A stretch of 44,779 bases of DNA from JACVRW01 sp034664085 (GCA_034664085.1 JAXDII010000070.1:1-44779); one strand, 5' to 3'; shown: positions 32,458 to 40,905, counted from the stretch's first letter. A program made the numbers and translations. The notes: a model not told the origin generated them from the letters alone.

Positions 32458-33406
32458 GCGCCGCACCCCAGCCAGCCGCAGCGGCCTGTCGCGCGAGAGC
32501 ACCCTGCTCGGGTACGACGCTCACGCCGGCGTGCTCGACATGCCGAGCGAGGCGGCGCCGAGCCCCGCCGCCGAGACCGACCTGCGCGAGTTGCGGGAGC
32601 TGGTGCCCGCAGCGGAGCCGGGCCGCGAGGTGGACGACTGGGGACGCTCGCAGCGAGTGTTCGACCTGGTCGAGCCGCTGCTCGACTTCTACTACCGCCA
32701 CTGGTTCCGGGTGGAGGTCGAGGGGATCGAGCACGTGCCGGCCGAGGGCGGAGCGCTGATCGTGTCGAACCACTCGGGCGCGCTGCCTCCCGACGCCCCG
32801 ATGATCATGCAGGCGATCCGCCACGAGCACTCCAGCCCGCGGCCGGTCCACATGCTCGGCGAGCACTGGTTCAAGGGCTACCCCGGCGTGGGCATGCTCG
32901 CCAACAAGATCGGCCTGGTGGCGGCCCACCCGGCCAACGCGCAGCGGCTGCTGAGCGACGAGGGCCGTCTCGTGCTGGTCTTCCCCGAGGGGCAGAAGGG
33001 GTCGCGCAAGCTCTACTGGCAGCGCTACCGCCTGCGCCGCTTCGGACGCGGCGGATTCGTGCGCACCGCGATGCGAGCGGGCGCGCCGATCGTGCCGGTC
33101 GCGGTGCTCGGCGCCGAGGAGGCGATGCCGATCTTCGCCCACGTGCCGCTGCTGCAGCGGCTCACCGGCCTCGTGTACTTCCCGGTCAACCACGCCTTCC
33201 CGCAGTTCGGTCTCGCCGCGGCGCTGATGTACCTCCCGGCGAAGTTCAAGATCCGCTTCCTGGAGCCGGTCGACCTGTCGGCCTACGCGCCCGAGGACGC
33301 CGAGGATCTCGCCCTCGTCCACGACATCGCCGAGCAGGTGCGCGGCCGCATCCAGGACGAGCTGGACGGCCTGCGAGCGTCGCGCCGCTCGGTGTGGTTC
33401 GGCTAG
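32450..33406 (+). CDS. lysophospholipid acyltransferase-family protein
   Basis: The 318-residue PlsC-like acyltransferase has catalytic His/Asp in NHSGALPPDA (spacing HX6D, longer than the canonical HX4D), the acceptor-binding FPEGQKGSRK, and IVPVAVLG. An N-terminal extension of about 85 residues precedes the domain. It probably acylates a lysophospholipid or diacylglycerol-like acceptor at the membrane. It starts at a GTG 8 bases inside ygfZ. Its TAG stop begins the TAGGGT hexamer before the lipoprotein gene. Confidence 0.82.
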   Translation: MPERRTPASRSGLSRESTLLGYDAHAGVLDMPSEAAPSPAAETDLRELRELVPAAEPGREVDDWGRSQRVFDLVEPLLDFYYRHWFRVEVEGIEHVPAEGGALIVSNHSGALPPDAPMIMQAIRHEHSSPRPVHMLGEHWFKGYPGVGMLANKIGLVAAHPANAQRLLSDEGRLVLVFPEGQKGSRKLYWQRYRLRRFGRGGFVRTAMRAGAPIVPVAVLGAEEAMPIFAHVPLLQRLTGLVYFPVNHAFPQFGLAAALMYLPAKFKIRFLEPVDLSAYAPEDAEDLALVHDIAEQVRGRIQDELDGLRASRRSVWFG

Positions 33407-33422
33407 GGTGGCGGCGGGAGCC

Positions 33423-33839
33423 ATGGGGGCACGAGGCCTGGCGACATTCGCGGCCGCAGCGGCGTTGATCGCCGGCTGTGGCGACGAGGACTTCGAGAAT
33501 CAGCCGCGTCCGCCGGTGCCGCTCGAGCTGACCGGGGTGATCCAGGAGGACAAGGTCACCGTGTCGCCCTCGCGCAACATCGGCGCCGGCCCGTTCGTGA
33601 TCACGATCTCGAACCAGACCAAGGATCCGCACACCGTCACGCTCGAGGGCGACCGCATCCGCCAGCAGTCTGGCTCGGTAGCGCCGCTCGACACCGTGAC
33701 GATCCGCAAGACGCTCGACCCGGGCAGCTACGAGGTTCGCGCCGGGTCCGAAGCGGCCGTGCGTGAGGAGATCGACCCGGCGGTGCTCGACGTGGGCGCC
33801 GAGCGCAAGGACTCGAACTCCGACCTGCTGCTGCCCTAG
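33423..33839 (+). CDS. small secreted lipoprotein, cupredoxin-like beta fold possible
   Basis: The 138-residue protein has a signal peptide and a lipobox (IAGC, near residue 19), then a beta-rich domain (PFVITISNQTKDPHTVTLEGD) like a cupredoxin/immunoglobulin scaffold. It lacks the full His-Cys-His-Met copper set, so no copper binding is claimed. The ATG at 33423 has GGGAG just upstream; a GTG at 33408 would overlap the TAGGGT element. It ends 13 bases before the convergent coiled-coil gene. Confidence 0.7.
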   Translation: MGARGLATFAAAAALIAGCGDEDFENQPRPPVPLELTGVIQEDKVTVSPSRNIGAGPFVITISNQTKDPHTVTLEGDRIRQQSGSVAPLDTVTIRKTLDPGSYEVRAGSEAAVREEIDPAVLDVGAERKDSNSDLLLP

Positions 33840-33851
33840 CGCCGGAGCGCT

Positions 33852-35171
33852 CTAGAGCTCGAGCTGGTCGTCGGGCGGCGTCTCGCCGTCCGGCTCGTCC
33901 GCCGGGCGCACCAGCGCGTCGATCTCCTCGAGCTGGCCGCGCACCCGCCCGGCCATCGCCTCGACGAGCTCGTAGGCCTTGTCGATGCTGCTCTTGGCGC
34001 CGGTGAGCTGCTGCTTGACCTTGCGCTCGTCGGCCAGCGCCGCGAGGGCGCGCTCGACCGTGGCGCGCAGCGCGCCCGCGTCGATCCCGTCGCCATCGGA
34101 GCGCTTCATCAGCACGCGGGCGCGGGCCAGCCGGTAGCCGAGCTCGAGCGGCAGCGTGCCGGCGTCGGGGTCCAGCGCGATGACGAGCTTGTCGCCGTTG
34201 AACTCGCGCAGCGGCTCCAGCTTCGCCGGCAGCTCCTCCTCGGTGGGCACGACGAGGACGGCGAAGTCGGCCGAGCGCTCGGCCATCGCCTGGTCGAGCT
34301 CGGCCAGCGCCCGCGGCTTGGACAGCCTGCGGTCCTTGGCCTCGATCACGATCCGCCCGCGGGCCGGGCCGTTGCAGCCGTCGATGGCGACGACCACGTC
34401 GCCGACCTTGCCGGTCGCCTCGCGCACGTCGCCGACCGCCTCCGCGTTGTCGCCCTGGGCCAGCGCGATGCGGTCGACGGCCTCGAAGACGGCCTCCTCG
34501 AACGTGCGCCCCTTGGCCGTGCCCTTCTCGCGCTCCGCGTCGACCTCCTCGAGCTTCTCCTTCTCGTCGCGCAGCGCCTGCAGCTCCTTCTGGAGCTCGC
34601 CGAGCTTCTGCAGCAGCGCACGCTGAGTGGCGTCCGAGCGGCTGGCGGCCTCGTTGATGGAGCGCACCGCGGCAGTCTTGAAGTCTGCGAGCGGGTTGCG
34701 GTCGTCGGCCGTCGAGAACTGGCGCACGAGGTCCTCGCGCGACTTCGTCAGCGTCTCGGACACGGCCTCGCGCACGCGGTTCTGCACCGACACCGCGCTG
34801 CCGTCCCCGAAGCGCCGCTCCAGCTCCTTGGCGAGCTGGCCGTCGTCCTCGCCGAACACGTCGGCGAACTGCTTCTCGAAGAACTCGGCGATCGTGCGGG
34901 CCCGGTCGGCGAACTCCTGCTGGACGTCCTTCGACGCCTTCTCGAACTCCGTCTTGACGAACTCGGCGTTGGCGGCGGCCTGCTCGCGGTCGAGCACGCG
35001 GGCGCCGATCTCGACCGCGTCGCATACCGCCTTGACCGGATCGTCACCGGCCTGCTCGCGCTCGCGGACGAGCCGCACGGTGCATTCGTCGTCCATGACG
35101 AGGCCGTCGATCGCGAGGCGATCGCCGATCACAGTCACGCGGGGCTGCCTGAGGGGTGTGGCCGCTTCCAT
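33852..35171 (-). CDS. coiled-coil protein with PD-(D/E)XK nuclease-like domain
   Basis: The 439-residue cytoplasmic protein has a predicted coiled coil (about residues 60-215, rich in Glu, Lys and Arg), then a nuclease-like core: Glu226 in GRTFEEAVFE, Asp258 in KVGDVVVAI, Glu277 and Lys279 in IVIEAKD. A helical tail follows. This is the DUF2130/RmuC-like layout (long coiled coil, then PD-(D/E)XK), although it is not clearly either family. It may act on stalled forks, repair or chromosome structure. The ATG at 35171 is the likely start. It is not in an evident operon. Confidence 0.78.
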   Translation of the reverse strand: MEAATPLRQPRVTVIGDRLAIDGLVMDDECTVRLVREREQAGDDPVKAVCDAVEIGARVLDREQAAANAEFVKTEFEKASKDVQQEFADRARTIAEFFEKQFADVFGEDDGQLAKELERRFGDGSAVSVQNRVREAVSETLTKSREDLVRQFSTADDRNPLADFKTAAVRSINEAASRSDATQRALLQKLGELQKELQALRDEKEKLEEVDAEREKGTAKGRTFEEAVFEAVDRIALAQGDNAEAVGDVREATGKVGDVVVAIDGCNGPARGRIVIEAKDRRLSKPRALAELDQAMAERSADFAVLVVPTEEELPAKLEPLREFNGDKLVIALDPDAGTLPLELGYRLARARVLMKRSDGDGIDAGALRATVERALAALADERKVKQQLTGAKSSIDKAYELVEAMAGRVRGQLEEIDALVRPADEPDGETPPDDQLEL

Positions 35172-35215
35172 AGGAGTCTGGTCGCACCGTACGCGCACGA
35201 CCTGACGGAACGGGA

Positions 35216-35947
35216 TCAGCCCTGCAGCCACTCCGGCGGGAAGACCCGCGGCATGCGACCCGGGTAGCGGGGCGCGATGCGGCGCGCGTGCTCTGCGGCG
35301 GGGCGGCCGTCCAGCAGGGGCCGCACGTCCTCCAGCGTCGCCAGCAGCGCCGTGGTGGTGGCGATCTGGAAGTCCGCGACGTTGGGCTGCACGCCGCCGA
35401 TCGTGCCCGCGCGCAGGAGCGCGTCCACGTGGTTGAACAGGGACGGCAGCGCCGCCAGGTCGCGGCGGACGTTGTCGTCGGTGGCGTCGTTGAGGCGGGC
35501 TGCGGCGCGGATGACGGGCGGCGCCGTGCGCGCCGCGAGCGGCACCGGGATGCCCACCCGAGCGTCCTCGAGGTAGGTCCGCAGGGTGGAGCGGTCGCGG
35601 CGCAGCGCGGCCCAGACGAGCCGGCGCGGGACGGGCTGGTAGGCCTCGTCCCCCCACGCCTCGGCCGCGACCACGGCGCTGCGCCGCTCCGGATCGGCGG
35701 GGAACAGCGGCGGGTCCGGCCTGAGCGAGTCGAGCGCGAGGGCGATCTCCCGGGTGCCCTGGACGCGCGTGCCGTCGAGCCGAAGTGCCGGGACGGTCTT
35801 CCCCCGGAAGCCAAGGCCGCGCAGCGCGAGGCGGTGCACGGCGGCCACCAGGTCGATGCGCCGGTAGTCGATCGCCTTGTGCCGGAGCATCAGCTCGGCG
35901 GCGAGCGATGGATGCGAGGCCGGCACGCCGAAGAGGGTCGCCTTCAT
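35216..35947 (-). CDS. glutathione S-transferase-like protein
   Basis: The 243-residue protein has an N-terminal thioredoxin-fold half (VPASHPSLAAELML, TVPALRLDG, then an RE turn where a cis-Pro/Glu-Ser motif is expected) and an all-helical C-terminal half. Glutathione is rare in actinobacteria, which use mycothiol, so the thiol partner is uncertain. TAGGAT lies 6 bases before the ATG. It is divergent, over 60 bases, from the MarR/MFS operon and shares its palindromic operator region, so it may be under the same repressor. Confidence 0.75.
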   Translation of the reverse strand: MKATLFGVPASHPSLAAELMLRHKAIDYRRIDLVAAVHRLALRGLGFRGKTVPALRLDGTRVQGTREIALALDSLRPDPPLFPADPERRSAVVAAEAWGDEAYQPVPRRLVWAALRRDRSTLRTYLEDARVGIPVPLAARTAPPVIRAAARLNDATDDNVRRDLAALPSLFNHVDALLRAGTIGGVQPNVADFQIATTTALLATLEDVRPLLDGRPAAEHARRIAPRYPGRMPRVFPPEWLQG

Positions 35948-35953
35948 CGCTGC

Positions 35954-35959
35954 ATCCTA
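35954..35959 (-). promoter_or_regulatory. -10 element of the GST-like gene
   Basis: TAGGAT on the minus strand ends 6 bases before the ATG at 35947. Confidence 0.6.
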
Positions 35960-35986
35960 TGCCCGCCACGGTTGGCAAATCAATGT

Positions 35987-36013
35987 TTGCGTGCAATACT
36001 TGCATGCATGCAA
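35987..36013. promoter_or_regulatory. candidate MarR operator, two TTGC/GCAA palindromes
   Basis: TTGCGTGCAA (35987-35996) is nearly palindromic. TTGCATGCATGCAA (36000-36013) is a perfect 14-base palindrome that covers the ATG at 36008. A CAATAC -10-like hexamer lies between them at 35994-35999. Repressor binding here would block transcription and the start codon at once. Confidence 0.6.
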
Positions 36014-36466
36014 GCATCTTCCTCCTCTGCCGCCGCCCCGGCCGCTGTGGCCGCCGACCTCGGCGTCCTGCTCAAGCACCTGACGCGGTCGAGCAACCGC
36101 GACCTGTTCTCGGCAGTCGAGGAAGCCGGCATCACCTTCACCCAGGTGAAGTGCCTGGGCTTCCTCAACGAGACCGCTGAGCCGCTCGCCGTGAGCTCCC
36201 TCTCCGAGCAGCTCGGCCTGTCGGTGCCGGCCATCAGCCGCGCCGTGGACGGCCTCGTCCAGCGCGGCGAGGTCAAGCGCACCGAGGACCCGCGCGACCG
36301 CCGTTCCAAGCTGCTGACCATCAGCGCCAAGGGCCGGCGCACCTACGAGCGCTTTGCGGCGCTTCGGTTCGCCGGCGTCAAGCGCTTCGTCGCGGATATG
36401 TCGGACGAGGAGCGCGAGGCGCTCGCCGCCGGCCTGCGTCCGCTGGTCGGAAGGCTCGCCCCATGA
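36008..36466 (+). CDS. MarR-family transcriptional regulator
   Basis: The 152-residue winged-helix protein has the recognition helix VPAISRAVDGLVQRG and the wing EDPRDRRSKLL, typical of MarR. It likely represses itself and the downstream efflux pump, with a small aromatic or drug as inducer. Its ATG at 36008 lies inside a perfect palindrome; an ATG at 36004 is out of frame. The stop overlaps the MFS start in ATGA, so the pair is translationally coupled. Confidence 0.9.
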   Translation: MQASSSSAAAPAAVAADLGVLLKHLTRSSNRDLFSAVEEAGITFTQVKCLGFLNETAEPLAVSSLSEQLGLSVPAISRAVDGLVQRGEVKRTEDPRDRRSKLLTISAKGRRTYERFAALRFAGVKRFVADMSDEEREALAAGLRPLVGRLAP

Positions 36467-38025
36467 CCCGGCGCATGCGCCTCAACGAGGGCAACCGCCG
36501 CTGGTGGACGCTGGCGGCGATGTGCTTCGCCCTCTTCATGGTCATGCTCGACAACACGGTCGTGAACGTCGCGCTGCCGTCCATCCAGGACGACCTCGGC
36601 GCGTCGCTCACCGGCCTCGAGTGGACGGTCAACGTCTACACGCTCACCTTCGCCGTGCTGCTCGTCACCGGCGGGCGCCTCGGCGACATCTTCGGCCGGC
36701 GCCGCATGTTCCTCATCGGCGTCGTGGTGTTCGCGGTCTCCAGCGCGGCGATCGGGCTGGCGCCCGACCAGGGCTGGCTCGTGGCGGGCCGCGCGATCCA
36801 GGGAGCGGGCGCCGCGTTCATGATGCCGGCGACCCTGTCGATCATCACGGTCACCTTCCCGCCCGAAGAGCGCGGCAAGGCGATCGGCATGTGGGCGGGC
36901 GTCTCGGCGCTCGCGCTCGCGATCGGCCCCGTGGTCGGTGGAGCGCTGGCCGAGTACGTCTCCTGGCGCGCGATCTTCTTCCTCAACCTCCCCGTGGCGG
37001 TCGGCGCCGTGGCGGTCACGCTGTTCGCGACCCACGAGTCGCGCGACGAGAGCAAGCGCCACACCGTCGACTGGCCGGGCATCGTGACGCTGTCGGCCGG
37101 CCTCACCTCGCTGGTGCTCGCCCTCATCGAGGGCAACTCCTGGGGCTGGGGCTCGCCCGGAGTCATCGCGCTGCTGGCGGTGGCGATCGGCGGCCTCGTT
37201 GGCTTCGCGGTGATCGAGCAGCGCGTGCGCGAGCCGATGGTCGACTTCTCCCTGTTCCGCTCCAAGACGTTCCTCGGGGCGAACATCGTCGGCTTCATCG
37301 TGTCGTTCGCGATGCTCGCGATGTTCTTCTTCCTCGCGCTCTACATGCAGAACATCCTCGGCTACTCGGCCGTGGAGGCGGGCGTGCGCTTCCTCCCCTC
37401 CACGCTGATGATCGTGATCGTCGCGCCGCTCTCGGGCCGGCTCGCGGACCGAGTCGGCCCGCGCCCCCTGATGGTCGGCGGCCTGTCCCTGACGGCGCTC
37501 TCGCTGTTCCTCCAGACGCGCATCGACCTCGACACCGGCTACGGGCTGCTGCTGCCAGCCTTCGTGCTGATGGGCATCGGCATGGCGCTGGTGATCTCGC
37601 CCATGTCGACGGCCGCCATGAACTCGGTCTCGGCCGAGAAGGCCGGCGTCGGCTCGGGCATCCTGTCGATGAGCCGCATGGTCGGCGGCACCTTCGGGGT
37701 CGCCGCGATCGGGGCCCTGTTCCAGCACCTCGCGCGCAACGACCTCAGCCACGAGCTCGCCGGGACCGGCATGACGGCCGCCCAGCGGGAGCAGATCGTG
37801 CAGAACCTCGGGGCCGGGAACGACGCCGCCTCGATGTCGCCACAGGCGATCGAGGCCGCCCACAACGCGTTCATCCACGCCCTCTCGGGCGGGATGTGGC
37901 TGTCCGCGGGCGTCGCGGCCATCGGAGTGGTGCTCGCCTTCTGGCTGATCGCACCCAAGCTGGGCCCGCGGCCCGAGCCGGCGCTGCGGCCGGAGGCGGC
38001 CGTGGAGGCGGCGACAGCCGGATAA
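36463..38025 (+). CDS. DHA2-family MFS drug exporter (EmrB/QacA type)
   Basis: The 520-residue protein has about 14 hydrophobic helices. The DHA2 opening MVMLDNTVVNVALPSI, the loop 2-3 GGRLGDIFGRRRMF and the antiporter-like motif GPVVGGALAEYVSWRAIFFLNLP are present. It should expel cationic or amphipathic drugs using the proton gradient. It overlaps marR by 4 bases (ATGA). A hairpin follows 9 bases after its stop. Confidence 0.9.
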   Translation: MTRRMRLNEGNRRWWTLAAMCFALFMVMLDNTVVNVALPSIQDDLGASLTGLEWTVNVYTLTFAVLLVTGGRLGDIFGRRRMFLIGVVVFAVSSAAIGLAPDQGWLVAGRAIQGAGAAFMMPATLSIITVTFPPEERGKAIGMWAGVSALALAIGPVVGGALAEYVSWRAIFFLNLPVAVGAVAVTLFATHESRDESKRHTVDWPGIVTLSAGLTSLVLALIEGNSWGWGSPGVIALLAVAIGGLVGFAVIEQRVREPMVDFSLFRSKTFLGANIVGFIVSFAMLAMFFFLALYMQNILGYSAVEAGVRFLPSTLMIVIVAPLSGRLADRVGPRPLMVGGLSLTALSLFLQTRIDLDTGYGLLLPAFVLMGIGMALVISPMSTAAMNSVSAEKAGVGSGILSMSRMVGGTFGVAAIGALFQHLARNDLSHELAGTGMTAAQREQIVQNLGAGNDAASMSPQAIEAAHNAFIHALSGGMWLSAGVAAIGVVLAFWLIAPKLGPRPEPALRPEAAVEAATAG

Positions 38026-38034
38026 CTGGCTGGC

Positions 38035-38056
38035 ATCCGGGGCTCGCGCCCCGGAT
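38035..38056. terminator. bidirectional hairpin terminator
   Basis: ATCCGGGGC and GCCCCGGAT form a perfect 9-bp stem with a TCGC tetraloop. It lies exactly between the convergent MFS stop (38025) and channel stop (38059). There is no T-run, so it would act on both genes through the stem alone. Confidence 0.7.
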
Positions 38057-38058
38057 CG

Positions 38059-38907
38059 TCACCTCTGCCGGCGTCCCGCGTGCAGCTCGCGCTCGAGGTC
38101 GGCCACAGCCGCCTTCAGGTCGTGCAGGCGCTGCTCGACCGCCACCGCGCGATCGTCGTCGGGGTCGGCCGTCACCGCCGCTCGGGCACGGCGCTCCTCC
38201 TGCTCGCGCTCCCACTCCAGCTCGTGCGCCTCCTCCAGCGAGTTGATCACCACGCCGATCAGCAGGTTCAGCACCAGCAGGGCGGCGATCAACACGAAGG
38301 AGACATAGAAGGGCACGGCCCAGGCGCTCACCTCCATCCCCTGCTCCAGCGCAACAGGCAGGTTCTCGAGCGAGAGCAGCACGAACAGCGTCAGCATCGC
38401 TTCGCCGATCGAGCCGTAGTCGTCCGGGTAGGCGTCGCCGAACAGGATCCAGCCAACCATGCCGTAGACGTAGAGCAGCAGCACCGTCATCACGCCCAGC
38501 GCGGACACGCCCGGCACGCTGCGGCCGACCGCCACCACCAGCAGGCGCAGATCGGGCAGCACGCGGACTATCCGGATCACCCGCGCCAGGCGGGCCAGCC
38601 GCAGCAGGGTCGCGTTCTCGCGCAGCCCCGGCACGAAGGCCGCCGCGATCACCACGAAGTCGAACAGGTTCCAGCCCGAGCCGAAGAAGGCCCACGGCCG
38701 CCGGCCGCAGGCGGCGATCCGGATCACCAGCTCCACGACGAAGATGCCGAGGAACACGTCGTTGAGCGTGCCCAGCAGGTCGCCTGCGTCGCGCTCGATC
38801 GAGTCGTAGGTCTCGAGGCCCAGCACGATCGCGTTCGCCACGATCACAGCGAAGATGGCGAAGTTGAAGGCGCGCGAGTCGGCGATGCGGGCGCACGTGC
38901 GGGCCAT
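38059..38907 (-). CDS. voltage-gated cation channel (BacNaV-like) with atypical filter
   Basis: The 282-residue six-helix ion transport protein has a voltage sensor S4 with five Arg at every third position (103, 106, 109, 112, 115), pore helices, and a selectivity region LSLENLP (Glu181). Bacterial sodium channels such as NaChBac have TLESW at this place. A charged coiled coil ends the protein (about residues 222-280), as in BacNaV tetramers. It should form a homotetramer in the membrane. TAGGAT lies 10 bases before the ATG and includes the upstream gene's stop codon. Confidence 0.85.
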   Translation of the reverse strand: MARTCARIADSRAFNFAIFAVIVANAIVLGLETYDSIERDAGDLLGTLNDVFLGIFVVELVIRIAACGRRPWAFFGSGWNLFDFVVIAAAFVPGLRENATLLRLARLARVIRIVRVLPDLRLLVVAVGRSVPGVSALGVMTVLLLYVYGMVGWILFGDAYPDDYGSIGEAMLTLFVLLSLENLPVALEQGMEVSAWAVPFYVSFVLIAALLVLNLLIGVVINSLEEAHELEWEREQEERRARAAVTADPDDDRAVAVEQRLHDLKAAVADLERELHAGRRQR

Positions 38908-38917
38908 CTGCCGGCGG

Positions 38918-38923
38918 ATCCTA
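38918..38923 (-). promoter_or_regulatory. -10 element overlapping a stop codon
   Basis: TAGGAT ends 10 bases before the channel ATG at 38907. Its TAG is the stop codon of the glycosyltransferase gene. Confidence 0.5.
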
Positions 38924-40687
38924 GGTACCGCCGGCCGGCCTGGCCTCCAGGTCGTACACCCTCAGATAGAGCGTCCGGGGGTCGCCGGGTGGGCTGACGC
39001 TGTCGGTGGTCGTCGACAGCTCCATGCGCACGGCTCCCCTCGCCGGCACCACCACTCGCCGGGTGAACGGCTCGCCCTCCGGCGTGGCGCGGATGCGCTC
39101 GGGCGGCCCGTCGTCGATTCGCAGGGTGGCGTCGTGCGCGTGCTCCTGGCCCGTGCCGAGCCTGCCTGACACCGTCATGGCCCGCGCCTCGTCAGACGCG
39201 CTCGCGACAGAGATCGTGGCCCGCGGTCGGGTGCTCCAGCGCCAGGCGGTGTCCTCGCCCTGCTCGGCCACGGAGAAGCCCTCGTAGCCGATCCCGCCCG
39301 GGAACAGCGCCTCGACGGCACAGGCCCAGTCCCGCTCGCTGAGCGCGTAGACGCTCACCGTGGTCTCCGCGAAGTCCCTGCTGGCCTGCCGGCGGAAGCA
39401 CTCCCCGGGCCCCGCCCGCCGCGGGTGGCCGAAGACGCTGCCCTGGAAGATCAGGAAGACCCGCCCGCCGCGGGTGGCGGCGCGCCGCCAGGCCTGGTCC
39501 TGGTCCGGCCCGGTTGGGTAGAAGTTCTCCCGCGAGCGCTCGAAGTAGATCGACGCACCGCGTGCAACGGGACCCCCGGAGTCGAGGAACGAGATCGACG
39601 CGATGCTGTCGTCCGGCGTGACGTTCGCCTCGACGTAGCGGCCCACCTCGGGCCCGCTGCTGCCCCTCACCTCCTCGCCCATCGTGCGGACCGTTCCCAC
39701 GCCCACCAGCGCCACGGCAAGCGCGCCCGCCGCGGCCCCCCGTCTGCCGCCCAGCGACGTCAGGGTCCCGCCGATCAGCACGGCCACAGCCGGGAGCGCG
39801 CAGGCGAGGTTGCGCGACAGGAAGATGTTCGTGCGCAAGGCCGAGTAGGCCGCCAGGCCGGCGGCCGGGACGGCGACGAGCAGCAGCAGTAGCGCCAGGC
39901 CGGGCGTCGGCCGGCGCTCGCGCCCGGCCAGCAACGCGATCAGCGCCGCCGCCAGCAGCACCGCCAGCGCGACCACGACCCAGGTCCCCGGCACGGTCGC
40001 CACGTCGCGGAATGGGTGTCCCGGCACGAAGTGCAGCACGCTTCCCCGCGCGGACCCGGCGGTGAACGGGCCCACTGGCGCCAGGGCGATCAGCGCCGGC
40101 CTGCCCAACTCGGTCGGGATCCAGGGCAGGTAGCCGATCACGGCGACCGCGGTGGCGGCCACGATCTCCCGCCACCTGTCGCGGTAGAGCCAGAGCGCCC
40201 AGATCGTCTGTGCGGCGACCGCCAGCGCACCCGTGTAGTGCGTGTAGAGCACGGCGCAGGCCGCCACGGCGTACGCCGCCCACCAGGCCCGCCGGCCGGT
40301 TTCCAGGGCTTCCAGCAGGAGCAGTGTCGAGAGCGCCACGAGCAGCACCAGCAGCGCATAGGCACGCGCTTCGGTGGCGTAGAAGACCGCAAACGGGCTG
40401 AGCGCGACGATGGCCGCCGCGACCAGGCCGGCGGCGCGCCCGAGCGTCCGAGACCCGAGCAGGTAAACGGCTGGCACCGCGGCGGTCCCCGCGACCAGCG
40501 ACGGCAGGCGGATCCAGACCGTGTCGTCGCCGAGCTTGGCCGACAGCCACGCGAAGACGTAGAACAGCGGCGGGTTGTCCTCTGTCCCCCCGTTGCGCAG
40601 GTGGTCGAGCAGGCCCCCCAGCCCGCGGGCGTGGACGTCGTCGTAGGTGTACAGCTCGTCGCCCACGACGTCGTCGCCCATGCTCAC
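38921..40687 (-). CDS. GT-C (GT39/PMT-like) membrane glycosyltransferase
   Basis: This is at least 588 residues, with about ten hydrophobic helices and a C-terminal soluble beta-rich domain (about residues 440-588). The first extracytoplasmic loop MGDDVVGDEL holds the acidic catalytic motif expected of GT-C enzymes that use polyprenyl-phosphate sugars. The first transmembrane helix (HRFGLAVAALTLAALALRVV) is encoded just before the first ATG/GTG in frame (40687), so the true start must be a non-standard codon further up, at most near 40852. The acceptor could be cell-wall glycan or protein. Confidence 0.78.
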   Translation of the reverse strand: MSMGDDVVGDELYTYDDVHARGLGGLLDHLRNGGTEDNPPLFYVFAWLSAKLGDDTVWIRLPSLVAGTAAVPAVYLLGSRTLGRAAGLVAAAIVALSPFAVFYATEARAYALLVLLVALSTLLLLEALETGRRAWWAAYAVAACAVLYTHYTGALAVAAQTIWALWLYRDRWREIVAATAVAVIGYLPWIPTELGRPALIALAPVGPFTAGSARGSVLHFVPGHPFRDVATVPGTWVVVALAVLLAAALIALLAGRERRPTPGLALLLLLVAVPAAGLAAYSALRTNIFLSRNLACALPAVAVLIGGTLTSLGGRRGAAAGALAVALVGVGTVRTMGEEVRGSSGPEVGRYVEANVTPDDSIASISFLDSGGPVARGASIYFERSRENFYPTGPDQDQAWRRAATRGGRVFLIFQGSVFGHPRRAGPGECFRRQASRDFAETTVSVYALSERDWACAVEALFPGGIGYEGFSVAEQGEDTAWRWSTRPRATISVASASDEARAMTVSGRLGTGQEHAHDATLRIDDGPPERIRATPEGEPFTRRVVVPARGAVRMELSTTTDSVSPPGDPRTLYLRVYDLEARPAGGT

Positions 40688-40899
40688 GACGCGCAGCGCC
40701 AGCGCGGCAAGCGTCAGCGCCGCTACGGCCAGGCCGAAGCGGTGCTGCCAGAGCCGATCCGCCGCGCGTCCCGACCTCTGCGGCGAGGCCCTGTGGAGCA
40801 GGCCCGGTGGAAGCGGGCCGCCGTGAGCGCTGCCCGGCGTCGCGATTGTGACGTTTTACTCGAAGTCACCCTTGCGAGAGCCACTCGTGCGCCCGCAGG

Positions 40900-40905
40900 T
40901 AACCT
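40900..40905 (+). promoter_or_regulatory. -10 element of ccr
   Basis: TAACCT ends 7 bases before the ATG at 40913, the leaderless spacing. Confidence 0.55.

Noticed and set aside
33838..33851. AGCGC-CGGA-GCGCT hairpin between the lipoprotein and coiled-coil genes as terminator
   Set aside because: The stem is only 5 bp and overlaps the stop codon, so it may be chance in GC-rich DNA.
40846..40858. ATC as a proven start codon for the glycosyltransferase
   Set aside because: ATC starts are very rare and TAAAAC is not a clean TANNNT; kept only as a possibility in the finding.
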